A stretch of DNA of 54,841 nt from CAYQQU01 sp964419545 (lineage in GTDB: Bacteria; Bacteroidota; Bacteroidia; Chitinophagales; Saprospiraceae): positions 1 to 54,841 of the forward strand of contig CAYQQU010000039.1 of the NCBI GenBank assembly GCA_964419545.1. Reading direction: 5' to 3'. The notes beneath the pieces were generated by a model, which saw nothing but the letters and a program-made list of their open reading frames with translations, did not search any database and was not told the origin of the DNA. Of the stretch, positions 43,612-53,630 are shown one piece after another; the stretch's first letter is position 1; each line of letters begins with the position of its first letter. The position numbers and the translations under genes are program-made.

Positions 43612-45306
43612 ATGAATTTCCCGCTGCAAAAAATTGAAAGCCACCTCGATGAACAGTCGCTCCTGCAGGGCGAGCTCATCTACGAAGCGGAGGGCGTCGT
43701 TGCCCTGACCGAGGTGGAGCGCAATTTGTGGGTCGCCACCGTTGAGGAAGGCGACCGGACCTACGAAGTGGAGATCAAGATCAGCCCCTCGAAGGTCAAC
43801 GCCGCTACCTGCGAGTGCGCGCGCTTCCGGGAGGAAGGGCAGTGCAGCCACCTCGCCGCAGCCCTGCTTAGCCTGCGGCGGGAAGTCGACCGGCGGAAAA
43901 AGAAAAAGCAGCCGGCGCCCCAAAAGCGACGCACCCGCAAGCTCACCACCGGGGTGGTGCTGGAGAACGTCGACCGCGACGACCTGGTGGCGTTCGTACA
44001 GCAGTACGCCAAGACCAACCGCAGCTTCGCACTGGCCCTGAAAGCACGCTTCGCCCTCAACGTCTCGGTCATCGAAAGCAAAGACAAATACCTGCAGCTG
44101 CTCGACAGCACGCTGAGTATGGCCCGCAAGCCCGACCGCACCATCTCGCTGCGCGGGAGCCGTAAGATCCGCAAGGTGCTCATCGAGATGCACGCCCAGA
44201 TCGAAGAAGCCACCACCAAACAGTACTACTCCGAAGCGATCACCATGGCCCAGAGCATCATCGAAAAGATGACGCCCGTGCTGCGCAAACTGGAAAACCT
44301 GAAGTCCGAACTGCAGGAGCAGATCACCCTCGCCTTCGACGCCCTGCGCAAAGTAGTGGACCGCAAGCCGGCGCCCGACCTGCTGCGGCAACTCTGGGAA
44401 TACCTCTTCGAGGAGTGCCGCAAACTCACCTACCGCAACAACCAGATCGACCAGCTCTTCTTCCGATTGCTCCTACACATGGCCGACGACAACGACCGCC
44501 GCAGCCAGCTGGAAACGCTGCTGGAAGAACATATCCTGCGCTACCGCCGCGAAAACCGCAACGCCTCGCCCCTGCTGATCACCTTAATCAAACTGCTGGA
44601 ACAAAACCAGGAGCCGGAACGAGCCCAGCAACTCATCGAACAAAACCTCTCCAATCCGGAGCTCCTGCGCTTCGGCCTGCGCCGGGCCCGCCAACGCGAA
44701 GACCACGAACGCGTCAAAAAACTGGCCCTGCTCGGCCTCGACCTCGACTACCCGCCTTCGGTGCGCGCCGAGATCGAAGAACACCTCTTCTACCTCGCCC
44801 AGCTCGAGGGCGACAACAGCACCATCGCCAAATACGCCACCCGCCGCTTCCTGCAGTCGTTCGACTTTCAGTACTACGACGCGCTGAAATCGTCGATCGG
44901 CGAAGACTGGAACGAGAAGTGGCCGGAACTCATCGGCGCCATCCAGCGCCGCCCCTTCGCTCTTGACAACCGCCGGGCCATCGCCGAGATCTACCGCCGC
45001 GAAGGCCGCTGGGAACAACTGGTCGCCTACCTGAACCACAGCCGCTCGCTCGACCTGCTGCAAGCTTTCGCCGAACACCTGCGCAACCACGACCCCGACA
45101 CCCTCCGCGACCTCAGCCTGGCGCTGCTGCGCGGCTACCTGCAGGAACACCTGGGGCGAAAGACTTCACAGCGCATCCGCGGCTTCCTGCTGCACCTGCA
45201 GGAACAAGGAGCCGATGAGATCGCCGGCAGGCTGGTGGAACAACTGCGGGAAGAATACCCGGAACGACATAGCTTGATGGAGGAGCTGGGAACGGTGGGG
45301 GTGTAA
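43612..45306 (+). CDS. SWIM zinc-finger protein with helical repeat C-terminus
   Basis: 564 residues. The N-terminal domain carries a SWIM finger, CxCx8CxH with Cys67, Cys69, Cys78 and His80 (CECARFREEGQCSH), a zinc-binding module for nucleic acid or protein contact. It is followed by a basic linker (RRKKKKQPAPQKRRTRK) and ~450 residues of alpha-helical, HEAT/TPR-like repeats with no enzymatic motif. Bacterial SWIM proteins are often encoded with MoxR ATPases and VWA proteins or with SWI2/SNF2 helicases. Here a MoxR-like gene is close by but on the opposite strand. Confidence 0.88.
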   Translation: MNFPLQKIESHLDEQSLLQGELIYEAEGVVALTEVERNLWVATVEEGDRTYEVEIKISPSKVNAATCECARFREEGQCSHLAAALLSLRREVDRRKKKKQPAPQKRRTRKLTTGVVLENVDRDDLVAFVQQYAKTNRSFALALKARFALNVSVIESKDKYLQLLDSTLSMARKPDRTISLRGSRKIRKVLIEMHAQIEEATTKQYYSEAITMAQSIIEKMTPVLRKLENLKSELQEQITLAFDALRKVVDRKPAPDLLRQLWEYLFEECRKLTYRNNQIDQLFFRLLLHMADDNDRRSQLETLLEEHILRYRRENRNASPLLITLIKLLEQNQEPERAQQLIEQNLSNPELLRFGLRRARQREDHERVKKLALLGLDLDYPPSVRAEIEEHLFYLAQLEGDNSTIAKYATRRFLQSFDFQYYDALKSSIGEDWNEKWPELIGAIQRRPFALDNRRAIAEIYRREGRWEQLVAYLNHSRSLDLLQAFAEHLRNHDPDTLRDLSLALLRGYLQEHLGRKTSQRIRGFLLHLQEQGADEIAGRLVEQLREEYPERHSLMEELGTVGV

Positions 45307-45446
45307 TACCGGTCAAAATGGCTTTTATTCAATCCAGTGCAATCTTTCCTATTCCGCACCTCCGGCACGGCACTACTCTTAGAAAAGATTTACAGCCTCA
45401 GAGAACATAGCCCCCTGTAATGCTTTTATGAAGTATAAAGAACTGC

Positions 45447-47753
45447 ATGGCGATCCTTTTTTCCATCCTGGCGATATTTTTTGCAAGCCTGCTTGCGGCT
45501 TTCTTCTACCGCAGGTACCGGCGCGTCGCCCTGCCCGTTCTCAGCCTGTTCCTGCTGGGCGTCATTACCTATTTCGGCGGGTTCGTAAGCCCCGTCCTGC
45601 AGGGAGAAACGATCATCAGGGAAGTATCCTGGGTGGGTTCGCTGGATATTCATTTCGCCTTTTTAGTGGATGGCCTGAGCCTGTTCTTTGCCCTCCTGAT
45701 CACCAGCTTCGGCCTCCTCATACTGTTGTACACCTCCAAGTACATGGAGCACAGCTCTCAGAGCGGTCGCTTCGTCAGTTACCTGTTGTTGTTTTTAGGG
45801 TCGATGCTGGGCGTCGTTCTCTCCGCCAATCTGATAAGCCTGTTTGTCTTCTGGGAGCTCACCAGCTTCAGCTCGTTCCTCCTCATCGGCTTTAACCACC
45901 GCAAAGAAGCATCGAGGCGAGCTGCTGCGCAAGCTTTGCTGATCACCGCCGGGGGCGGGCTGGCGCTGATGTCCGGGTTTATTTTTTTGGAGATCAGCAG
46001 CGGCAGCGGCTACAATTTGGTCGAGATACTCGCCCGGCCCGAAGCGGTAGCCGGCAGTCCCCTGCGCACGGCCGCCATCATCCTCATTGCGGTGGGAGCG
46101 ATTTCAAAATCCGCCCAGTTCCCGCTTCATTTCTGGTTGCCCAACGCCATGGCGGCGCCCACGCCCGTCAGCGCCTACCTGCACTCTGCCACTATGGTGA
46201 AAGCAGGGGTCTACCTCGTATTTCGGCTGAATCCGTTGTTCCAGGATGTCGCCCTCTGGCACCACCTGCTGGGCGTTACGGGCGCCCTGAGCATGAGTTG
46301 GGGGGCGTTCAAGGCTTTCCAGGAAGACGACCTCAAAAAGATCCTCGCCTACACCACCATCAGCGCGTTGGGCATCTTTTTTATGATGGTCGGCCTGGGA
46401 GGGGAAGCAGCTATGAATGCCGCTATCATTTACGTGATGGCCCACGCCTTGTACAAAGGCGCCTTGTTCCTCGCCGCCGGCAGCATTGACCACCAAACGG
46501 GAAGTAGGCGCATCTCTCAATTGTCAGATCTGAGCAGTAAAATGCCGGCTACCGCCGCCGCTGTCGTCCTATCCGCTGCTTCTATGGCGGGCGTCCTGCC
46601 GTTCCTTGGCTTTATCGGGAAAGAGTTGTTGTATGACGCCCTTTTTCACGCCGACCATGACCTGGCCCTGGTATACCTGGCCCTGCTGTTTTTGGCCGGC
46701 GCTTTCTTTACGGCAGTGGGTATAGATATTGTCTACAATGCATTGATAAAGAAGGGCGCGCTGCAGGACAAACCCATCCGGGAAGCCCATTTTTTCATGG
46801 CCTTCCCTCCCCTGCTGTTGGCGGCCGTCAGCCTGCTGGCCGGAATGGCCCCGGCGATATTGGCGGAGCCCCTGCTGCAATGGTCGGCAGCCGGCATTCA
46901 CGGCGCTGAGCCTTCTATGAAGCTGAAGCTGTGGCACGGATTTAATTTTGTGTTCATGCTGAGCGTAGCCACCCTGCTGAGCGGGGCCGGCTTGTACCTT
47001 GCCCGCAACCGCCTGCGCCAGTTCAGCAAACCGTCCTGGCTGTCGGCAGACTACCTTTACGACCGCCTCGTGAACGCCACCACGTCTTTGGCTGAGTTCG
47101 TCACGGAGATCCTGCAGAACGGGTACCTGAGAAAATACATCACCATGGTGATCCTGGCGTTTTCCTTTCTAATGATCGCCGCTTTGGTAGACGGGAAGCT
47201 CTTCTATCCGATATCCTTGGAAGAGCTGTTCAGGGGATTGCAGATCTACGAGCTTGTCATTTTTGCGTTTGTCACCCTGGCCGTTATCTTTTTGTTCAAA
47301 GTCAGGTCGAGGCTGATCGTAACGGCAACGTTCGGGATAATCGGATACAGCATTGCGCTGGCCTATACCCTGTTCAGTGCGCCCGATGTAGCCATCACCC
47401 AATTTCTGGCGGAGACCCTCACCCTGATCCTGCTGATTTTGATCATTCACCGGCTTCCGTCTTATACGCTGAAAAAACCCATCGCCCGCATAAAATATTT
47501 ACCGGCGGCCATCCTGTTTGGGGTAGTGATGTCGATCACCTCCTTCATTCTGCTCGATCAGGACAAAGATTCGGCCCTGCAGCGCTTTTTTCTCGAAAAG
47601 AGCATCAGCGAAGGAAAAGGCCAAAACGCGGTCAATGTGATCCTGGTAGATTTTCGCGCCCTCGATACGCTGGGAGAAATTACCGTGCTTACGGTCACTA
47701 TGATCGGCATTTTTGCCCTCCTGAGGTTTCAACCCGATCAATCTGAGCTATGA
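45447..47753 (+). CDS. mrpA: Mrp-type Na+/H+ antiporter subunit A
   Basis: 768 residues, the normal MrpA length. It is an NADH-dehydrogenase ND5-like subunit with about 20 transmembrane helices. It keeps the key Glu at 137 in VFWELTSFSSFLLIGF and the TM7 Lys in YLHSATMVKAGVYL. The C-terminal part contains the DUF4040/MrpB-like extension (TLGEITVLTVTMIGIFALL). It forms the proton/sodium translocating core with MrpD. It is the first gene of a complete mrpABCDEFG operon and overlaps mrpB by ATGA. Confidence 0.95.
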   Translation: MAILFSILAIFFASLLAAFFYRRYRRVALPVLSLFLLGVITYFGGFVSPVLQGETIIREVSWVGSLDIHFAFLVDGLSLFFALLITSFGLLILLYTSKYMEHSSQSGRFVSYLLLFLGSMLGVVLSANLISLFVFWELTSFSSFLLIGFNHRKEASRRAAAQALLITAGGGLALMSGFIFLEISSGSGYNLVEILARPEAVAGSPLRTAAIILIAVGAISKSAQFPLHFWLPNAMAAPTPVSAYLHSATMVKAGVYLVFRLNPLFQDVALWHHLLGVTGALSMSWGAFKAFQEDDLKKILAYTTISALGIFFMMVGLGGEAAMNAAIIYVMAHALYKGALFLAAGSIDHQTGSRRISQLSDLSSKMPATAAAVVLSAASMAGVLPFLGFIGKELLYDALFHADHDLALVYLALLFLAGAFFTAVGIDIVYNALIKKGALQDKPIREAHFFMAFPPLLLAAVSLLAGMAPAILAEPLLQWSAAGIHGAEPSMKLKLWHGFNFVFMLSVATLLSGAGLYLARNRLRQFSKPSWLSADYLYDRLVNATTSLAEFVTEILQNGYLRKYITMVILAFSFLMIAALVDGKLFYPISLEELFRGLQIYELVIFAFVTLAVIFLFKVRSRLIVTATFGIIGYSIALAYTLFSAPDVAITQFLAETLTLILLILIIHRLPSYTLKKPIARIKYLPAAILFGVVMSITSFILLDQDKDSALQRFFLEKSISEGKGQNAVNVILVDFRALDTLGEITVLTVTMIGIFALLRFQPDQSEL

Positions 47754-48157
47754 GGACACTGATATTATCGACTTTACTGAGGGCGCTGACGCCTCTTTTT
47801 ATCAGCTTTGCCCTTTACATGTTTTTCCGGGGGCACGATAAGCCGGGTGGCGGATTTATCGCCGGCCTGATCGCTTCTATCCCGTTTATGCTCCACGCTA
47901 TGGTCTTCGGGTATAAGCGGACAACCCGCGTTTTCAAGATCAGGCCCCACCTGCTGGCCGGCCTGGGATTGCTGCTGGCGCTCGTTAGCGGTATGTTCTC
48001 CGTCGTGAAGGGAGAGCCGTTTCTCAGCCCGGCCTGGGTTGACGAAAAGCTGCCCCTGATAGGGAAGATCGGAACGCCCATCTTCTTCGATTTTGGCGTG
48101 CTGCTGGTCGTTTTCGGAGTGGTGCTGCAGATAACCTTTTTACTAACTGAGGAATAA
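47750..48157 (+). CDS. mrpB: Mrp-type Na+/H+ antiporter subunit B
   Basis: 135 residues with four transmembrane helices and the MrpB hallmark FFRGHDKPGGGFIAGLIAS. The start overlaps mrpA by 4 bases (ATGA). It has the MnhB domain without a fused extension. Confidence 0.94.
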   Translation: MRTLILSTLLRALTPLFISFALYMFFRGHDKPGGGFIAGLIASIPFMLHAMVFGYKRTTRVFKIRPHLLAGLGLLLALVSGMFSVVKGEPFLSPAWVDEKLPLIGKIGTPIFFDFGVLLVVFGVVLQITFLLTEE

Positions 48158-48163
48158 CATCTT

Positions 48164-48511
48164 ATGAATCTAATCATAGCATTGATCATCGGCGTCCTGT
48201 TTTCGGCCAGCGTTTTTCTGATGCTCCAGAAGAGCTTTTTCAAGCTGATCATCGGATTTATCCTTTTCGGTTACGCTACGATATTTTTCCTTTTCACGGT
48301 GGGCGGCACGACCAAAAACGCCCCTCCGCTCATTGCGCCGGAAGCGAAGCCCGTGGAAGAACTGGCAGATCCTTTACCTCAGGCGCTGACTTTAACGGCT
48401 ATCGTAATCAGTATCGGCGTGCAGCTATTCGTCATCGTCCTGCTGAAAAAAGTGTTCGAAGAAGTGGGTACTGCGGATTTGGACGAATTAAACACAACTG
48501 ACAACATTTAG
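48164..48511 (+). CDS. mrpC: Mrp-type Na+/H+ antiporter subunit C
   Basis: 115 residues, NuoK-like, with three transmembrane helices. It includes GFILFGYATIFFLFTVGG and the loop before ADPLPQALTLTAIVISIG, the family's most conserved segment. It follows mrpB by 6 bases. Confidence 0.94.
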   Translation: MNLIIALIIGVLFSASVFLMLQKSFFKLIIGFILFGYATIFFLFTVGGTTKNAPPLIAPEAKPVEELADPLPQALTLTAIVISIGVQLFVIVLLKKVFEEVGTADLDELNTTDNI

Positions 48512-48522
48512 TGAGCGACATC

Positions 48523-50034
48523 ATGACTCCAATCATACTCCTCCCGCTTTGGGTTCTCCTTACCGCCTTTATCGGCTGCATCCTCTTCTGGAAGTACGCC
48601 AGGGTTCAGGCGGTCATCGCGGTAAGTTCCGGCGCATTGTATTTGCTGGCGGCGGTCTGGCTATTCGCTACCGTATACCAGAGCGGCATACAAGTGGTGC
48701 AGATCGGCAATTGGCCGGCCCCCTTCGGCATTACCCTGGTGGCCGACCTTTTTGCTTCGGGCATGGTGCTGATCTCAGCCGTCATAGCATTTGCGATCAT
48801 CCTGTATTCGTTGCAGGACATATCGGCGGAGCGAAAGAGGAAGGGCTTCTACCCGGTCTTGCTGGTCATGATGTTCGGCGTTTGCGGTTCCTTTCTGACG
48901 GGTGATGTCTTCAACCTGTATGTTTGGTTCGAGGTAATGCTCGTCGCCTCCTTCGTGCTGATCGTTTTGGGCAACCGGAAAGGGCAACTTGAAGGCGCCG
49001 TGAAGTACGTAACGCTGAGTTTTATCTCCTCGGGCTTCTTGCTCACCGGTACGGCAATCCTGTACAAATTGACCGGAACCCTCAATATGGCCGACCTATC
49101 GGTGGCCATTGCCCAACACCCCAATCAGGAACTGATCACCCTTGCCGCCGTTTTTTTCCTGGTAGGGTTTGGCATCAAAGCAGCGATCTTTCCTTTTTTC
49201 TCCTGGCTCCCCGCTTCCTATCCTACTCCGCCCATTTCGGTGGTGGGGCTGATGGCCGGTTTGCTGACCAAAGTCGGGGTCTACGCCCTCATCCGTTTTT
49301 TCACCCTGTTATTTACGTATGATTTGCCCTCCACCCATTCCCTGCTGCTCATCCTGGCGGGGCTCACCATGTTTTTCGGGGTATTGGGCGCCGTTGCTCA
49401 ACGCGACTTTAAAAAGATACTCTCCTTTCATATCGTGAGCCAAATTGGCTACATGATCATGGGATTGGCCTTGTTCACGCCATTGGCCATTGCGGGCTCG
49501 ATCTACTACATCGTCCATCATATTCTGGTCAAGACGAACCTTTTTCTGATCAGCGGGATCGTCAAGGTAACCCATGGGCGCTATTTGCTCGGAAAGCTGG
49601 GAGGCGTTTACGACCGGTTTCCCTACGTCACTGTGCTATTCGTCATCTCCGCTTTTTCGCTGGCGGGCATCCCGCCCCTTTCCGGCTTCTGGGGCAAATT
49701 CATCCTGGCGAAAGCGGGGTTTGACGCCAACCACTACTTCATTGCGGCCGTTTCCTTATTGGTGGGCCTGCTGACCTTATTTTCCATGAGCAAAATATGG
49801 GTATCCGTATTTTGGTCTTCCGCGCCCGAGGAGACGAAGAGCGATATCAAATACGATAGCAGGACGTTGTTTAAGTCGCACTATCTGCTCCTCCTTTCGT
49901 CGGCCTTTCTGGCGCTTTGCACGCTTTTTCTGAGTTGCTATCCGGAGGCGCTGATCTCCATCTCAAAAAGAACGGCCGAGCAATTGTTAGACCCGCAGGT
50001 TTACATTCAGGCGGTCCTGAAAAACAACTACTGA
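48523..50034 (+). CDS. mrpD: Mrp-type Na+/H+ antiporter subunit D
   Basis: 503 residues, an ND2/ND4/NuoN-like antiporter core with ~14 helices. The essential Glu lies in YVWFEVMLVASF at residue 137, counting from this ATG, the same number as in Bacillus MrpD. The TM7 region has FFSWLPASYPTPPISVVGLMAGLLTKVGVYAL. A GTG at 48511, sharing one base with the mrpC TAG stop, would add four residues and is a possible alternative start. Confidence 0.94.
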   Translation: MTPIILLPLWVLLTAFIGCILFWKYARVQAVIAVSSGALYLLAAVWLFATVYQSGIQVVQIGNWPAPFGITLVADLFASGMVLISAVIAFAIILYSLQDISAERKRKGFYPVLLVMMFGVCGSFLTGDVFNLYVWFEVMLVASFVLIVLGNRKGQLEGAVKYVTLSFISSGFLLTGTAILYKLTGTLNMADLSVAIAQHPNQELITLAAVFFLVGFGIKAAIFPFFSWLPASYPTPPISVVGLMAGLLTKVGVYALIRFFTLLFTYDLPSTHSLLLILAGLTMFFGVLGAVAQRDFKKILSFHIVSQIGYMIMGLALFTPLAIAGSIYYIVHHILVKTNLFLISGIVKVTHGRYLLGKLGGVYDRFPYVTVLFVISAFSLAGIPPLSGFWGKFILAKAGFDANHYFIAAVSLLVGLLTLFSMSKIWVSVFWSSAPEETKSDIKYDSRTLFKSHYLLLLSSAFLALCTLFLSCYPEALISISKRTAEQLLDPQVYIQAVLKNNY

Positions 50035-50039
50035 TTCAA

Positions 50040-50534
50040 ATGGTCATACTTCTCAACATACTGATAGCCACCTTGATGACCTGGTTCACCCAGGCCGTTT
50101 ATCCCGGCATCCCGACCACCGGTTTCATGACCCTCCTGCTGTTTGCGGCCTGGAATACCATACTGTGGCTGTTGATGTTCTTTTACAACGAAGCCGCCTT
50201 TTACAAGGTCCGGCAAATAGGCGCCCTGGTCCTGTTTTACCTGAAAGAACTCGTCGCCGCTTCCCTGCGGGTCGCCTACGAGGTGCTGACCCCGCAAGAC
50301 CATATGCTGCCCGCCGTGGTGGCCATACCACTGGAAGCAAAAACCGATCTGGAGATCACCCTGCTGGCCAACTTCATCACCCTGACGCCCGGCACCTTGA
50401 GCATCGATGTATCGAAGGATAGAAAGACGCTCTACATTCACGGGGTGTACGTCAAAGCAGGGGATATTGAAAAAGTGAAAAAGCAAATAAAAGACGGTTT
50501 CGAAAAAAAGATACTTAAGATAACCAGAACATGA
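50040..50534 (+). CDS. mrpE: Mrp-type Na+/H+ antiporter subunit E
   Basis: 164 residues. Two or three N-terminal transmembrane helices are followed by the conserved cytoplasmic part LANFITLTPGTLSIDVSKDRKTLYIHGVY, diagnostic for MrpE. The ATG at 50040 is 5 bases after mrpD. A longer reading from 49917 would overlap mrpD heavily. Confidence 0.94.
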   Translation: MVILLNILIATLMTWFTQAVYPGIPTTGFMTLLLFAAWNTILWLLMFFYNEAAFYKVRQIGALVLFYLKELVAASLRVAYEVLTPQDHMLPAVVAIPLEAKTDLEITLLANFITLTPGTLSIDVSKDRKTLYIHGVYVKAGDIEKVKKQIKDGFEKKILKITRT

Positions 50535-50821
50535 GTCTTTTTATAACGGCATCGTACATTTCGTTAGGAATTATCATTATCAGCACTTTACTGACGTTGA
50601 TTCGGTTCATCAAAGGGCCGAGCCTGCCGGACAGGGTCATTTCGCTGGACGTGTTCTCGGCGAACCTGCTGGCCGGATTGGCGATCTATTCGGTCCTGGC
50701 CGAAGAAAAAGCCTACCTGAATGTAGCCTTGATCATGTCACTGATCGCCTTCGTCGGTACGATGACTTTCGCCTACTACCTGGTTCAAAAGCGACATAAA
50801 CGCCAAGAAGATGATTCATGA
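50531..50821 (+). CDS. mrpF: Mrp-type Na+/H+ antiporter subunit F
   Basis: 96 residues with three transmembrane helices and the MrpF core FIKGPSLPDRVISLDVFSANLLAGLA. It overlaps mrpE by ATGA and ends in a charged tail (RHKRQEDDS). Confidence 0.94.
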   Translation: MSLFITASYISLGIIIISTLLTLIRFIKGPSLPDRVISLDVFSANLLAGLAIYSVLAEEKAYLNVALIMSLIAFVGTMTFAYYLVQKRHKRQEDDS

Positions 50822-51200
50822 TATATTCAGTGTGATTTTAATAATCGCCGGCTCCATCTTCATGCTGATAGCTTCGATTGGCATGATCAGGTTCCCCGAT
50901 TTCTACATCCGCAATTCCGCGAGTACAAAGGCGGTCGTTCTGGGAGTGTTGCTCATATTGCTGGGCGTCGGCGTACATTACAACGACACTTTGGTCTTTA
51001 TCGAGATCTTCGGCATTCTCCTTTTCATTTTTTTGATCGCTCCCCTGGCAGCCCATATTGTTACCCGCGCCGCCGTGATCACCAAGGTGGCGTTCTGGGA
51101 AAAAACCAATCTTGAGGAGCTGAGGGAGTATGAAAGAGAGAATGAAGAAGACGAAGGTCAGGACGGGCCGGACGCGGTCCGGCAAAGCCGGGATACTTGA
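50811..51200 (+). CDS. mrpG: Mrp-type Na+/H+ antiporter subunit G
   Basis: 129 residues with three transmembrane helices. It has FMLIASIGMIRFPDFYIRNSASTKAVVLGV, the MrpG/PhaG signature, and LIAPLAAHIVTRAA. The acidic C-terminal tail is long for the family. It overlaps mrpF by 11 bases and closes the operon. Confidence 0.94.
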   Translation: MIHDIFSVILIIAGSIFMLIASIGMIRFPDFYIRNSASTKAVVLGVLLILLGVGVHYNDTLVFIEIFGILLFIFLIAPLAAHIVTRAAVITKVAFWEKTNLEELREYERENEEDEGQDGPDAVRQSRDT

Positions 51201-51277
51201 GCAAAATCAATGACGTAAGTGAATATTTAGGGGCCTAACGGCTAAATTTAGGTTTTAAAACTTTATTGGCCAAAAAC

Positions 51278-51308
51278 TTGATATCGGCCGCTTTGAATGA
51301 TATCTTTG
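51278..51308 (+). promoter_or_regulatory. pflB promoter
   Basis: TTG (51278-51280), 20-base spacer, TATCTTTG (51301-51308), a full TAnnTTTG match. The leader is about 55 bases. A direct repeat TGATATC occurs at 51279-51285 and 51298-51304, 19 bases apart over both promoter boxes, a possible regulator site. A Shine-Dalgarno-like GGAG at 51360-51363 precedes the ATG. Confidence 0.65.
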
Positions 51309-51368
51309 GTCGTAAAGTAGGTACCATTATTGATCTTCTGAATCATACCTTTTAAAAAAGGAGCAAGC

Positions 51369-53603
51369 ATGAAAACATTAGAAAAAACAGCCAAGGAATT
51401 TCTCTCAACTCAGGATAAACGTCCCGATGTAAGAGCATTTGTAGAAAAAAATGTCACTCCTTACTACGGTGACGCTTCCTTTTTGAGCGGTCCGACGGAA
51501 CAAACCAAACAGCTTTGGAAATTGTGCCTCGCCGCCATGAAGGAAGAAGCGGCGAAAAACGGTTGCAAAGCGATCGATCCGGACACCATCTCCGAGATCA
51601 ACAGCCACGAAGCCGGATACATCGACCGGAACCTGGAAAAGATCGTAGGCCTGCAAACCGACGAGCTCTTGAAAAGGGCCATGAAGCCGTTCGGCGGCAT
51701 GCGGGTCGTGGAAGGCGCCCTGGAGGAAAGAGGCGCGACGGTAAATCCCAGGGTCAAGGAGATATTCCAATACGTCAAAGACCACAACTCGGCCGTCTTT
51801 TCGGCTTATGACCCGGAAATCCGCCGCTATCGCTCTCACGGCATCCTCACGGGCCTGCCCGACAATTACGCCCGCGGACGGATCATCGGCGACTACCGCC
51901 GCCTGGCCTTGTACGGCGCCGACCAGCTGATCGCTTTCAAAAAAGCCGATAAGCTGGCCATCGACGGCGAACTGGATGAGCACAAAATAAGGCTGCGCGA
52001 AGAGGTCACCGCCCAGATCATCGCCCTGGAGGAAATCAAGAAAATGGGCGAGAGATACGGCCTGGAACTCGGCAGACCGGCGGAAAACGCGCGGGAAGCG
52101 ATACAATGGGTGTATATGGGCTACCTGGCCGCCGTAAAAGAGCAGGACGGAGCCGCCATGTCGCTGGGTAACGTGTCTTCCTTCCTGGATGTATACATTG
52201 AACACGACCTGCAGCAAGGGCTGATCACCGAAGAGGAAGCCCAGGAATTCATCGATCATTTTGTTATGAAACTGCGCATGGTGCGCCATCTGCGCCCCGG
52301 CGCTTACGACGAGATCTTCGGCGGCGACCCCACCTGGATCACCGAAGCCCTGGGCGGCCAGTTTGCCGACGGGCGCACCAAAGTCACCAAAACTTCCTTC
52401 CGCTTCCTGCAGACCCTCTACAACCTGGGGCCTTCTCCGGAACCGAATATTACCGTACTCTGGTCGGACGGACTGCCCGAAGGATTCAAGAACTTCTGCG
52501 CCCAGGTCTCGGTCGACACTTCCTCCATACAGTACGAGAACGACGGCCTCATGCGTGAGGTCAGAGGCTCGGATGACTACGGCATCGCCTGCTGCGTGTC
52601 GTACCAGGAAATTGGCAAACGGATACAGTTTTTCGGCGCCCGCGCCAACCTGCCCAAAGCCCTGCTGATGGCTTTGAACGAAGGACGGGAAGAAAAAACC
52701 GGGACGCCCATCCTGAACGGTATCGATAAAGTGGAAGGCGAATACCTCGATTACGACGAGGTGATGGCCCGCTTCAAAAAAGCGATGATCCAGGTGGCGG
52801 GTGTTTATGTTAAGACCATGAACGTCATCCACTACATGCACGACAAGTACTATTACGAAAAGGCCCAGATGGCGCTGATCGATACGGACCCGGGCGTAGA
52901 TATGGCATACGGCGCAGCGGGCATTTCCATCATTGCCGATTCGCTATCCGCCATCAAGTACGCTAAAGTGAAGCCCATCCGGGACGAGAACGGCCTGACG
53001 GTCGACTTCAAGATCGAAGGGGACTTTCCAAAATTCGGAAACGATGACGACCGGGTGGATTCGATCGCCAACGAGGTGACCGGCTATTTCTTCGAGGTTT
53101 TGAAAGCGCACAAGTGCTACAAAAACGCCCAGCCTACCCTCTCGCTGCTCACGATCACTTCCAACGTCATGTACGGCAAAAAAACCGGCGCTACGCCGGA
53201 CGGCAGAAAGGCGGGTGAACCCTTCGCTCCCGGCGCCAACCCCATGCACGGACGCGATACCAACGGAGCCATCGCTTCGCTGAACTCCGTCGCGAAACTC
53301 GATTATCGCCACGCCCTGGACGGCGTCTCCAACACGTTCTCCATCGTGCCGAAATCGCTGGGCAGCTCCCGCGAGAGCCAGCTGGAAAATATGGTCAGCC
53401 TGCTCGACGGCTACTTCAGCAAGGGCGCACACCACCTTAATGTGAACGTGCTCAACCGGGAAACCCTGATCGACGCTTTCAACAACCCCGCCGACTACCC
53501 GCAACTGACGATCCGCGTATCGGGCTATGCGGTGAATTTCACCCGCTTGTCCAAAGCACACCAACAGGAGGTCATCGCCCGGACCTTCCACGAGAGCATG
53601 TAG
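51369..53603 (+). CDS. pflB: Formate C-acetyltransferase (pyruvate formate-lyase)
   Basis: A 744-residue glycyl-radical enzyme converting pyruvate and CoA to acetyl-CoA and formate without oxygen. The catalytic Cys pair is C408-C409 in DYGIACCVSYQEIG. The radical Gly is Gly719 in RVSGYAVNFTRLS near the C-terminus. Other family segments are GILTGLPDNYARGRIIGDYRR, GGDPTWITEALGG and SSIQYENDGLMREV. Length and residues are those of true PFL rather than of diol dehydratase or choline lyase homologues. It is followed by its own activase, so the organism has a fermentative or microaerobic mode. Confidence 0.97.
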   Translation: MKTLEKTAKEFLSTQDKRPDVRAFVEKNVTPYYGDASFLSGPTEQTKQLWKLCLAAMKEEAAKNGCKAIDPDTISEINSHEAGYIDRNLEKIVGLQTDELLKRAMKPFGGMRVVEGALEERGATVNPRVKEIFQYVKDHNSAVFSAYDPEIRRYRSHGILTGLPDNYARGRIIGDYRRLALYGADQLIAFKKADKLAIDGELDEHKIRLREEVTAQIIALEEIKKMGERYGLELGRPAENAREAIQWVYMGYLAAVKEQDGAAMSLGNVSSFLDVYIEHDLQQGLITEEEAQEFIDHFVMKLRMVRHLRPGAYDEIFGGDPTWITEALGGQFADGRTKVTKTSFRFLQTLYNLGPSPEPNITVLWSDGLPEGFKNFCAQVSVDTSSIQYENDGLMREVRGSDDYGIACCVSYQEIGKRIQFFGARANLPKALLMALNEGREEKTGTPILNGIDKVEGEYLDYDEVMARFKKAMIQVAGVYVKTMNVIHYMHDKYYYEKAQMALIDTDPGVDMAYGAAGISIIADSLSAIKYAKVKPIRDENGLTVDFKIEGDFPKFGNDDDRVDSIANEVTGYFFEVLKAHKCYKNAQPTLSLLTITSNVMYGKKTGATPDGRKAGEPFAPGANPMHGRDTNGAIASLNSVAKLDYRHALDGVSNTFSIVPKSLGSSRESQLENMVSLLDGYFSKGAHHLNVNVLNRETLIDAFNNPADYPQLTIRVSGYAVNFTRLSKAHQQEVIARTFHESM

Positions 53604-53630
53604 GCCAATCCATTCCCTCTCGATAGGTTT

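Noticed and set aside
45447..51200. Reading the antiporter operon as a membrane-bound hydrogenase or complex I fragment
   Set aside because: No hydrogenase or NADH-binding subunits are present. All seven Mrp subunits occur in the standard order and size.
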